DNA from: Schistocerca nitens
Taxonomy: Eukaryota; Arthropoda; Insecta; Orthoptera; Acrididae
Reading direction: 5' to 3'
DNA: 64,000 bases
Assembly: GCF_023898315.1 (NCBI RefSeq)
Contig: NC_064622.1
Location: 358,837,234 to 358,901,233, forward strand
The position numbers were made by a program, and so were the translations under genes. This document shows positions 56,077 to 64,000 of the stretch, piece by piece (within the stretch, counting starts at the first letter, position 1; every line of letters starts with the position of its first letter). The notes beneath the pieces are model-generated. The model worked only from the letters and a program-made list of their open reading frames with translations, was not told where the DNA came from and did not search any database.

Positions 56077-56330
56077 TGTGAGTTTGCAACAGTAGTCAAT
56101 ATCAAAAACTCAACAGCACTACCACAAACATCAACCGTGCGACAAGCACTTCAAAAGTAAACAAATATCGACAACACTCACTGTCATATGATGAATCTTT
56201 GGAAAAAACATAAGCACAATGATTTCCACCAAGGATATTTTGCTTTCCGCGGACACGACAGTGAATCGATAAGGCTAGGCTCAACAAAACAACTTTTAAT
56301 TGCAGTCACTAACATCAGCAGCTGTAGTGA
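56077..56330 (-). promoter_or_regulatory. Presumed ANAPC15 5' region
   Basis: Sequence directly upstream of the start codon, slightly richer in CpG (for example TTCCGCGGACACGAC near 56247) than its surroundings. No TATA box or defined start was identified; assigned by position only. Confidence 0.3.
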
Positions 56331-57054
56331 CTGTATTGTTTGCTACAAATAGCCAACAAAATTAATTTAAAAAAAAAACAGAATCAAAAACTTTTTAAAG
56401 GAATTTCTCTGAAGTCACAAGATCCACTCATAGAGAGGCACCTTCTGTCATCCATAAAAAGTTCAACTAGGGTTCACTTTTTAACGCCATTTACCTTCCA
56501 CCACTATTCCTTGGTGGCTGTATTTCGGAGCACGAGTATTCTGTCACAGTTATTGTGGAGAAACTGCTGCTGTACTTCATTCTATTTCAACATGTTTACA
56601 TTTTGTTAATCGAAAAAGTCAAAACATTGGTCAGCAGGAGTATTTTCGCAGCTTCTGGAACCATAAGAATAAAAACCTAATATTATCGTTAAAATATTTG
56701 TAGCAGTTGGTGTGCGTGTTTGTGTGTTGTGTGTTATGAGTGTGTGTGTGTGTGTGTGCACATGCAAAATATTTGTAAATGAATGATGTAACCCACATCT
56801 TTGAAAGATTTTTAGATGAGTGGATAAATAACTTAAAATGTCACCAAAAAAAAGAAAATTGTATGAACTTGTAGTTTGTGGGACCAAACATGGTATAAAT
56901 TGTGCATTATATGCAGGAAATAATGCCCGAGTGTGATGTGACAGGTGTTAAACTAAAAATTAGTTATTCGAATTGCTTACATCAATTAATACATCAAGAT
57001 TGTGAAATCTTGAAATAGCACTATGTCTGCAAATAATATGAACGTGCCAGCTGT
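56331..57054. other. Unassigned intergenic sequence
   Basis: Contains a short GT microsatellite (about 56737-56758). Nothing else recognised. Confidence 0.4.
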
Positions 57055-58072
57055 TGATTAGTTTGCCATAGCAGACAGCGTTTTCGTCTTTGAGTTTCCG
57101 ATGTGAAAGTGAAGTGGAACCATGATGGGGCACTTATAGCACACACAAAAGCGTACAGGCCACATCGTCTGTTGACTGACAGAGACGCTGACAGTTGAAG
57201 AGGGTTGTAATGTGTAATAGGAATACACCTATCCAGACCATCACACAGGAATTCCAAACTGCACCAGGATCCACTGCAAGTACTATGACAGTTAGGTGGG
57301 AGGTGAGAAAACTTGGATTTCATGGTCAAGTGGCTGCTCATAAGCCACACACCACTCTGGTAAATACCAAGCGTCGCCTAGCTTGGTGTAAGGAGCGTAA
57401 ACATTGGACGATTGACCAGTGGAAAAACGTTATGTGGAGTGACGAATCACGATACACAATGTGGTGATCTCATGGCTTGGTGTGGGTATGGCAAATGCCC
57501 AATGAACATCATCTGCCAGCGTGTGTAGTGCCAACATTAAAATACGGAGGCCGTGGGGTTATGTTGTGGACGTGTTTTTCATAGAGGGGGCTTGCACCCC
57601 TTGTTTTTTTACGTGGCACTATCACAGCACCGGCTTACATTGATGTTTTAAGCACCTTCTTGCTTCCCACTGTTGAAGAGCAATTCGGGGATGGCCATTG
57701 CATCTTTAAACACGATCAAGCACCATTTCCACAGCCTGTGGCGAAGTGGTTACACGATAGTAACATCCCTGTAATGGACTGACCTGCACAGCGTCCTGAC
57801 CTGAACCCTACAGAACACCTTTGGAATGTTTTGGAACGCCGACCGACATCGATACCTCTCCTCAGTGCAGCACTCCGTGAAGAATGGGCTGCCATTCAAC
57901 AAGAAACATTCCAGCACGTGATTGAACGTATGCCTGCGAGAGTGGAAGCTTTCTTCAAGGCTAAGGGGGAGCCAACACCATATTGAATTCCAGCATTACC
58001 AATGGAGAGCGCCACGAACTCGTTAGTCATTTTCAGCCAGGTGTCCGGATACTTTTGATCACATAATGTATG
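57055..58072 (+). pseudogene. Tc1-like transposase relic with right terminal repeat
   Basis: The + strand frame has the DNA-binding half (SIQTITQEF-like, TVRWEVRKLGFHGQVAAHKP), the first catalytic motif as NVMWSDESRY, the second as FKHDQAP and the third as RPDLNPTEHLWNVLERR. It ends FFKAKGEPTPY. Stops at about 57465, 57585 and 57780 and a small deletion after ERR inactivate it. The right end GGTGTCCGGATACTTTTGAT (about 58041-58060) is the terminal repeat; the left repeat is missing. Confidence 0.82.
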
Positions 58073-58079
58073 TTAACAG

Positions 58080-58509
58080 ATTTTTTTCTCCATTTAATAA
58101 TGTTATGTCATTAGCCTTCTGTATTTTTCGATCTGTCTCAATGACTTCAATATTTTTTATAAGGGGTTGAACCAAAGTGATTCAAGTACAGATCCTTGAG
58201 GTATATGGTAGTTAATACCCCTGATTTCAGATTCGTATTCAAATTCTGTAGTCACATACTGCTTTCTGTTACCAACATATCATCTTATCCACTGTACTTC
58301 ATGTCTGTATGCCACAGGTTTCAAGTTTTTCAATTAGTGATTTATGGGTGATCGTATCAATGATTTTAGACAAATCCAAAACATCAGATACCGAATTTCC
58401 TTTGTTTAATGCATCTATAACAGACTGTATTAGGCTTGTGCTAGCTGTTGCTGTAAAATTTTCTACTTGGAAGCCATATTGTACCAGAACCAGAACACTA
58501 TGTGCCTTG
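58080..58509 (-). pseudogene. LINE RT fragment
   Basis: The - strand reads GFQVENFTATASTSLIQSV, then VLDLSKIIDTITHKSLIEKL, matching the RT motif A region (xDLSKAFDTVNHxxLLxKL). A degenerate continuation follows. 5'- and 3'-truncated. It abuts the LTR element that begins at 58510. Confidence 0.6.
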
Positions 58510-58998
58510 TGTTAGGTCTGTTGGTCGATTCTGGAATAACCATGCTGGGAGGCAGCCCAACAGCTAACACAAAGAGTATTAATCGTCATGAAATTTTCAT
58601 AATGGGAGATAATTACTACTTGCAGTACTGGAATTAAATCACAAGTTCTTGTTGTAAGTAATATTTAATAGAAGTCACTATTAAGTTACACTGACATAAT
58701 TAATTTACCTCTAATTTTCTGTGGTTGCTGATCATACAGTCCATCCATGTATGTAATTCTTATAAATATGTATGTGGTCGAGTTGCATTTAGTTGCATTA
58801 GCTGATGGTCTTTTATCATGTCAGCTGTCTGATAATTAAATCTCCTGCAGCCTTGTTTACATGCACATGTGTGCAAGTTGTTGCTTTCACCTCGTCTGCT
58901 GACATATCTCACCGTTGCGATTACATCACAGTGTACGTTGCAAGTTCTGCTCTGCTTCGCCGCTCTTTGTGTCAAGCGAAGTGCTATAATGTTTAATA
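58510..58998 (-). repeat. 3' LTR
   Basis: Bounded on the right by the polypurine tract at 58999-59012 and on the left by TGTTAGG. Compared with the other LTR it lacks about 125 bp internally (after GTTGTAAGTAA) and keeps about 250 bp that the 5' LTR copy has lost. Confidence 0.6.
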
Positions 58999-59124
58999 CC
59001 CCTCTCAATTTCACTTACCTGCTACTTTATACATCAAAATACAAGTAAAATCTCTTATATCTAAATATGCTTGCTTAACACTAGTTTTCGAAAGAAAATA
59101 GAAGTTAAATTACTATTATGTACA

Positions 59125-59976
59125 CTATGTACAGTCATTTTCCTTCTCATCTGGAATAGACACGCCCTCAGACCTCACATCTGTGCACAGATGGAATTTC
59201 TTCTCCATACTGGTGTGACTAAGCATATTTGCATTAACTAATGCCTCTTTTTTGTCACAAGGAATGGGATATGATGATACACGAAAGGTTTCATGTGGGT
59301 CAATATCCATTTTGTACTGATAATCCTTGATAACTCCAGGTTGTTTTCCAAATACATGTGCATACTTAAATAACAGATCTGTAAGTTCATGTTGCTCCTG
59401 TTCATTTAAGGTGGTGGACTCACTTACCTTTTTCTCTACCATTTCACAGTTTACATCTGATTCTGGCACTTGTTCATTAGAGTGAGTGTTTACAGGCAAT
59501 ACGGTATGAAATACGAATTGAAATGTCACATCAGACTCCTCCTTCTGCTTGACCTTCTTGTCTAACGTTTTTATTAAATCGACAGAAAACACCTGTTCGT
59601 TTACACTGAAGTAGCATTTACCACTTCCTGTGTCAATTTGCGTCTTATAAGTCCTAAACGTGTCCATCCCAATCAAACAATTTACCATTAATTTGTCAAT
59701 GACGAGGAAATTACATTTGACAGTAAAGTGTCCTATTTTAAATGGACTAAGTGCTTCCAACTTCACTACTTTTGATTTGTGTCCAGTGGCCATCTGTATT
59801 CTACAACTGTGCACTGGGAACGTGGGAACTTTACCTCTTTTCTTTGACTCTTGGAAAAAATCCGTTGACATTAGGTTAGTCGTTGCAAATGTGTCTAGAA
59901 CTAAGTGTACGTCCTTACAGGTTGGTTGTGGCACTTCGTGCGGCATCTGATTGTTGCCAATTGCTTGCCACTCCAT
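59125..59976 (-). CDS. Gypsy-like aspartic protease joined to RT start and RNase-H end
   Basis: This open frame of 283 codons has the protease active site as VLDTFATTNLMS (usual DTGA changed to DTFA), followed by the ILL/IG motif as VNCLIGMDTFR. A linker leads to ELTDLLFKYAHVFGKQPG and DIDPHETFRVSSYPIPCDKK, the N-terminal edge of the RT domain. The next residues, NANMLSHTS, resemble the end of RNase H (NxNADxLSR). About 300 residues of RT/RNase H are thus missing without breaking the frame. The protease Gly change makes activity doubtful. Confidence 0.7.
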   Translation of the reverse strand: MEWQAIGNNQMPHEVPQPTCKDVHLVLDTFATTNLMSTDFFQESKKRGKVPTFPVHSCRIQMATGHKSKVVKLEALSPFKIGHFTVKCNFLVIDKLMVNCLIGMDTFRTYKTQIDTGSGKCYFSVNEQVFSVDLIKTLDKKVKQKEESDVTFQFVFHTVLPVNTHSNEQVPESDVNCEMVEKKVSESTTLNEQEQHELTDLLFKYAHVFGKQPGVIKDYQYKMDIDPHETFRVSSYPIPCDKKEALVNANMLSHTSMEKKFHLCTDVRSEGVSIPDEKENDCT

Positions 59977-60245
59977 CAGCAGGCTGTTACCGCTTAGAGG
60001 CGGCGGATAGCCTTGTACTGGTGGACCATAGTTCCATTGTCAATTGTAATTGTTCTGATAACCTCTTGTGTTTTTGTTTTTGCCATTTCCATTGCCATAT
60101 CCATTCCCTTTTTGTATGTACTGTGCCCGATATGTTTGCCATGTTTGTTGCTTAGCAACATTATTGTTTACAGGTTGGTTTCCAAAGACAGATTGAGGTG
60201 TTTGTTTATCTACTGCTTTATGTTGCCTCTTCTTAAATCAGGTTA

Positions 60246-60564
60246 ATGGAATCCAAAACTGACAAAAAGGACTCAGTGTCGTGTTCTGGTGTGCTTACTA
60301 ATATTTCTCTTATGTGTGGCGAAATCGACTCTTTACTATCTTCAATACATCCACCTGTGATATGGGGTTGGTCCAATTTCTGGTCTTATTTAAATACTTT
60401 TCGACATGACCCCACAAGCTTCCATGCTTGCTATTTATTGGAGCCAGGTTAAAGACTTCACATCTTAATCGCTCTTGAATGGCTTCTGACCAGTACTTGT
60501 CTAAGAAAGCACATTCATATTGCTTGTAACTGTGACAAAGTTCTACCATTTCAGTAGTCCACAA
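60246..60564 (-). pseudogene. Gag core remnant
   Basis: The - strand frame WTTEMVELCHSYKQYECAFL, then DKYWSEAIQERLRCEVFN and WGHVEKYLNKTRNW, lies between the coiled-coil frame and the protease frame. It has the helix-rich look of a retroelement capsid domain. Between it and the protease, a Gly/Asn/Gln-rich basic region (about 60000-60240) may be nucleocapsid-like. Stops break it. Confidence 0.5.
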
Positions 60565-61108
60565 AAGAACGTCATCTTGGATTTAACCAACAACAAATCT
60601 TATCTTCTGAATCTCTGTCCAGTTACACGGAAATACGTTGTGGAACCCACTGATAAAAACTACCAGGTTCATCTGATTTCCATCTGTTGAATACGTGGGA
60701 AATTGCCTATGTCTAGGGCAACCCTTCATCAGCGAAGATGGATGTTAAACATGCGGCGTTATCTGACATCAGTGTGTTGTTACAAGCGTGTGGAGCACTA
60801 TGTGACAAATGCTCATGTATTGTAGGTATTGCTGTAGGTAAATTACGAATTTTACAGTCTTCACTTGCGCTCGCTATCGGGCTTGTGACAGGATATGGAA
60901 ACTATTACATCCACTTGACCTACTTCATTTGATGATTCTGTTTCCCGTTTCTTCATGGCCTCTTCTACCACTATATATACTTTGCATTCAGATACTACCT
61001 TCTGCGCTAATGAACTACTTAGATCTGAGGTAACTGCTTCTGCTCTTTTACTTCCATTGTCTAAATTTTTCCTTATCTGAGTTCTTTCTCTTTTGGCACA
61101 TTCAGACT

Positions 61109-61638
61109 CTAATTCAAGCTTTCAACTCTTAATGTTAGCTCCTCTACTACCAATCGTAAACCTTCATAGTCCTTGTGTAGCTTGTTAACAGTAGTGATCA
61201 CGTTCTTTATAGTATTACACATTTGATTTTGATTTGCTCTTATACTATTATTCGTGTGCATGATTTTTTTTAATTCACTTTCTGTATATTCTTGATTGTC
61301 ACAAATTGAACCTACCTTTTCTTTCAAGACATCAATACTTTCTTTAAAGTCAGAAATAACCTCCTGTTTTAGTTGGTTTTTTTCCATTTCTTTTAAGCTT
61401 TCGGATATCACTGTGTGCGGATTTTCTGTCAGATCATTGAATTTTTGCGTGACACTGTTTTGTAAATTTTCCATCTGTGTTGAAATCTGAAAAACCTTGA
61501 GACAAATCGTTAAAGTTTGTGAATCTTCAGGTTTTGGCGGCGCAAAGACTGTTCCATTAAGTTTCGGGTGTGCAGCCGCAAGAAATCTCCTTCTTCTTGG
61601 AGATTTCTTGCAGCTGCACACCCGAAACTTAATGGAAC
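61109..61638 (-). pseudogene. Gag N-terminal coiled-coil frame beginning in a hairpin
   Basis: An open frame of 170 codons with a basic start (CSCKKSPRRRRFL) and then long heptad-rich segments (EMEKNQLKQEVISDFKESID, LKEKVGSICDNQEY, NKLHKDYEGLRLVVEELTLR) predicting coiled coil. It is the first frame after the 5' LTR, so a gag role is likely. Its first 30 codons lie in the 40-bp inverted repeat at 61551-61638, so the original start has probably been altered. Confidence 0.55.
61551..61638. repeat. 40-bp inverted repeat, 8-nt loop (39/40 match)
   Basis: Arm 61551-61590 begins GTTCCATTAAGTTTCGGGTG. Its reverse complement is at 61599-61638 with one mismatch (C/T in the CAGC(C/T)GCAAG block). The loop is TTCTTCTT. 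It lies inside the gag-like frame. Confidence 0.97.
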
Positions 61639-62706
61639 GTTACATTTTGTGTTCAACTTACAAAAGCTGTTGTATAACTGTATTGAATTTCATGTTCATG
61701 TCGTTCACAGTTGTCAGTAACTGCTGTAACAGCGCATTGGTGGTACTATTATCGTTGCTATTAGCTGTATGTTGCATGTTAATAACAAATTACCGATAAT
61801 CAGTGTCATTCCTATATTGTCAAAATACATTGTTGTTTCACATTCCTCTGTTTCGTTCAGCAGCAATATATCGCTTCAGGAGATGCGTGAAACAGTCTCA
61901 TTGATAGTATCATGGTATCGTCATAGTTTCTCCGCCTATCTGTGCTGTCGTTTGTTACATCTGTGATACCTATCTCTGATTTATGTCGGCTTTCTGCTAA
62001 CTGCGCGGTTGGCGTTTTCATTTACCTGTTCGTGCAAATCACCGCCATCTTGGCCGATTGCACGTTCTGTATTGCGATCAATATTGCGTAATTTTTCGTC
62101 ATCCATTTTGATCGTACCAGCAATTACCAAAAATTTAATAAAAACCAGTGGAAAAATTTTCATGTGAATATACCTTACACCTGAAACCTGCAATTTCCTG
62201 TGAAATCGTGTTTTGATAAATTCCTGTTAATTTGTCGAAAAGAACACTGACACAAATGATTGAAAATTTCGTAATAGTTTACACTATTCTGAGGAGTCAA
62301 GGTTAGGTATGATTTTTGAGTCCTTTCGATTAACAGATTTTCTGCTAGGGAAACAGTGAGGAAAAAGAAAGCTAACTACAAGAGAGGCGCCACTAAGCAC
62401 AATCATGCAAGCTATTGTGGAAATTTCCTGCCTTCTCTGCATAGTCAAGCAGCTCACTTACATCTACCACTGGTGGATAAATTGGTCTTTTTAATTCTCT
62501 ACTCCTCGTTTTTTACGTTATGCTCCTCGTTTTTATATAGTATGGCTTTTGTTGCACTCTTATTCATGCAATGAGAAAATAGAGAAAAATCAGTTATTCT
62601 TTACACAATAATGACAAAATTTTTGTGTGCATTCATTTAACATTCTCTAGAAGAAGTCTGTTCATGTTTAGTTATGACTTTGTCCTGGGAAACTGGTCGC
62701 CAGTTG

Positions 62707-63071
62707 TGTTAGGTCTGTTGGTCGATTTTGGAATAACCGTACTGGGAGGCAGCCCAACTGCTAACACAAAGAATATGAATCGTCATGAAATTTACATAAT
62801 GGGAGATAATTACTACTTGCAGTAGTGGAACTAAAGCATGAGTTCTTGTTGTAAGTAAATTGATGCCATGAACAATAAGAAAAATACAATGCAACATACC
62901 AATACTGAAGTCACACCAACTGTATTTTGCAGCAAACGTGGTGCTTAACAAAAAGTCAATTTTTCAGTTATGACACACACATATATATTTAAAAGAAGTC
63001 ACTATTACATTACGCTGACATCATTAATTTACCTCTAATTTTCTGTGGTTGCTAATCATATAGCCCATCCA
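62707..63071 (-). repeat. 5' LTR (truncated on its outer side)
   Basis: Starts TGTTAGGTCTGTTGG in + coordinates. Similarity to the other LTR ends at CCATCCA (63065-63071), beyond which the remaining U3 part is missing. Confidence 0.7.
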
Positions 63072-63180
63072 GTAAATCTCGATGATTAGCACATATCTAT
63101 TTTTAGATGCCATGCAGGATGAAAGAAATTATTGCCTCTTCTTATGATTGCAAGCAAACGTCATGCTTATGAACGAATAT

Positions 63181-63216
63181 TGGCGTAGTAAAAATATTCT
63201 TGCGTCTATGATAACT

Positions 63217-63275
<59 letters not shown>

Positions 63276-63330
63276 GTAGTAAAAATATTCTTGCGTCTAT
63301 GATAACTCTTTATATATATATATATATATA
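63181..63330. repeat. Tandem duplication with (TA)n tracts
   Basis: A block of about 42 bp, TGGCGTAGTAAAAATATTCT through CTCTTTATATA, occurs at 63181 and again at 63272 (period 91), each followed by a TA run. The second TA run is the insertion site of the Tc1 element. Confidence 0.9.
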
Positions 63331-64000
63331 CTCCTGGAAACTGAAATAAGAACACCGTGAATTCATTGTCCCAGGAAGGGGAAACTTTATTGACACATTC
63401 CTGGGGTCAGATACATCACATGATCACACTGACAGAACCACAGGCACATAGACACAGGCAACAGAGCATGCACAATGTCGGCACTAGTACAGTGTATATC
63501 CACCTTTCGCAGCAATGCAGGCTGGTATTCTCCCATGGAGACGATCGTAGAGATTCTGGATGTAGTCCTGTGGAACGGCTTGCCATGCCATTTCCACCTG
63601 GCGCCTCAGTTGGACCAGCGTTCGTGCTGGACGTGCAGACCGCGTGAGACGACGCTTCATCCAGTCCCAAACATGCTCAATGGGGGACAGATCCGGAGAT
63701 CTTGCTGGCCAGGGTAGTTGACTTACACTTTCTAGAGCACGTTGGGTGGCATGGGATACATGCGGACGTGTATTGTCCTGTTGGAACAGCAAGTTCCCTT
63801 GCCGGTCTAGGAATGGTAGAACAATGGGTTCGATGATGGTTTGGATGTACCGTGCACTATTCAGTGTCCTCTCGACGATCACCAGTGGTGTACGGCCAGT
63901 GTAGGAGATCGCTCCCCACACCATGATGCCGGGTGTTGGCCCTGTGTGCCTCGGTCGTATGCAGTCCTGATTGTGGCGCTCACCTGCACGGCGCCAAACA
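63331..64000 (-). mobile_element. Tc1-like element, right part cut by the window edge
   Basis: Begins CTCCTGGAAACTGAAATAAG directly after TA, in the TA repeat, as expected for Tc1 insertion. The transposase frame runs on the - strand from the window edge to 63484 without a lesion. Only about the last 170 codons are visible. Confidence 0.85.
63484..63999 (-). CDS. Tc1-like transposase, C-terminal part
   Basis: The frame enters from beyond the window (WRRAGERHNQDCIRPRHTGP) and reads MVWGAISYTGRTPLVIVERT, then NLLFQQDNTRPH (second catalytic D). It continues SPDLSPIEHVWDWMKRR (catalytic E, 32 residues after the D by my count, two fewer than canonical Tc1) and ends CIAAKGGYTLY. No stop or shift is visible. 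Cut-and-paste transposition at TA sites is known for the family. Whether the N-terminal domain is intact cannot be seen. Confidence 0.88.
   Translation of the reverse strand, partial: VWRRAGERHNQDCIRPRHTGPTPGIMVWGAISYTGRTPLVIVERTLNSARYIQTIIEPIVLPFLDRQGNLLFQQDNTRPHVSHATQRALESVSQLPWPARSPDLSPIEHVWDWMKRRLTRSARPARTLVQLRRQVEMAWQAVPQDYIQNLYDRLHGRIPACIAAKGGYTLY

Larger units (their letters stand above)
58510..63071 (-). mobile_element. Internally deleted Gypsy-like LTR retrotransposon
   Basis: LTR homology occurs at 58510-58748 and 62707-63071 (both start TGTTAGGTCTGTTGG in + coordinates). On the - strand the 5' LTR is followed by CAAC and TGGCGACCAGTTTCC, a plausible primer-binding site. Then come gag-like frames (61109-61638 and 60246-60564), a protease-to-RT frame (59125-59976), a polypurine tract (59012 to 58999, GAAATTGAGAGGGG) and the 3' LTR. 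Most of RT, RNase H and all of integrase are missing. No env-like frame. Confidence 0.8.

Overview
The window is nuclear DNA of a large-genome arthropod. Genes are split by multi-kilobase introns, splice signals are canonical, there are no bacterial-style operons, and most bases belong to transposable elements (TEs). From remembered resemblance of the SINE, LINE, Penelope and Tc1 families I infer an orthopteran insect (locust or grasshopper, Schistocerca-like). No database search was run.

Only two host genes are supported. (1) The last three coding exons of Sec63, an ER protein-translocation factor, lie on the + strand at 3743-3868, 10849-11052 and 21062-21205. They are separated by introns of 6,980 and 10,009 bp, all phase 0, and end in the acidic C-terminus. 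A consensus splice donor only 25 nt after the stop suggests a further 3'-UTR intron. (2) An intact 120-codon single-exon ORF on the - strand (55714-56076) matches the anaphase-promoting complex subunit ANAPC15.

Layout. 1-3742: upstream Sec63 intron with an inverted pair of mariner relics, a LINE tail and a Tc1/mariner-like element with long terminal inverted repeats. 3869-10848: intron almost filled by a decayed Gypsy retrotransposon (4252-10517), whose 3' LTR was hit by a CAGGG-ended DNA transposon. 11053-21061: intron with a decayed APE-type LINE interrupted by a Penelope foldback and by a 4-kb DNA element that carries a nested TA-flanked element. After these come a Tc1 relic, an internally deleted Mutator-like element and a LINE 3' end. 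21206-34958: probable Sec63 3' UTR and intergenic DNA with SINEs, a candidate solo LTR, a degenerate tandem repeat and a nearly full Penelope element with RT and GIY-YIG domains (29228-32292). 34959-38589: LTR element with a nested mariner. 42088-48304: inverted tRNA-like SINEs, one split by a LINE, plus a second LINE, a Leu/Ser-type SINE and an inverted Penelope relic. 50034-58510: LINE relics, Tc1 relics and ANAPC15. 58510-63071: internally deleted Gypsy-like element on the - strand. 63331-64000: a Tc1 element running off the window.

The recurrent unexplained feature is inverted (foldback) TE architecture. It appears in mariner, Penelope (twice), tRNA-like SINEs (twice) and a 40-bp hairpin inside a gag frame. 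In three of these cases target-site duplications at the outer ends show that the inverted structure was present at, or made during, a single insertion event.
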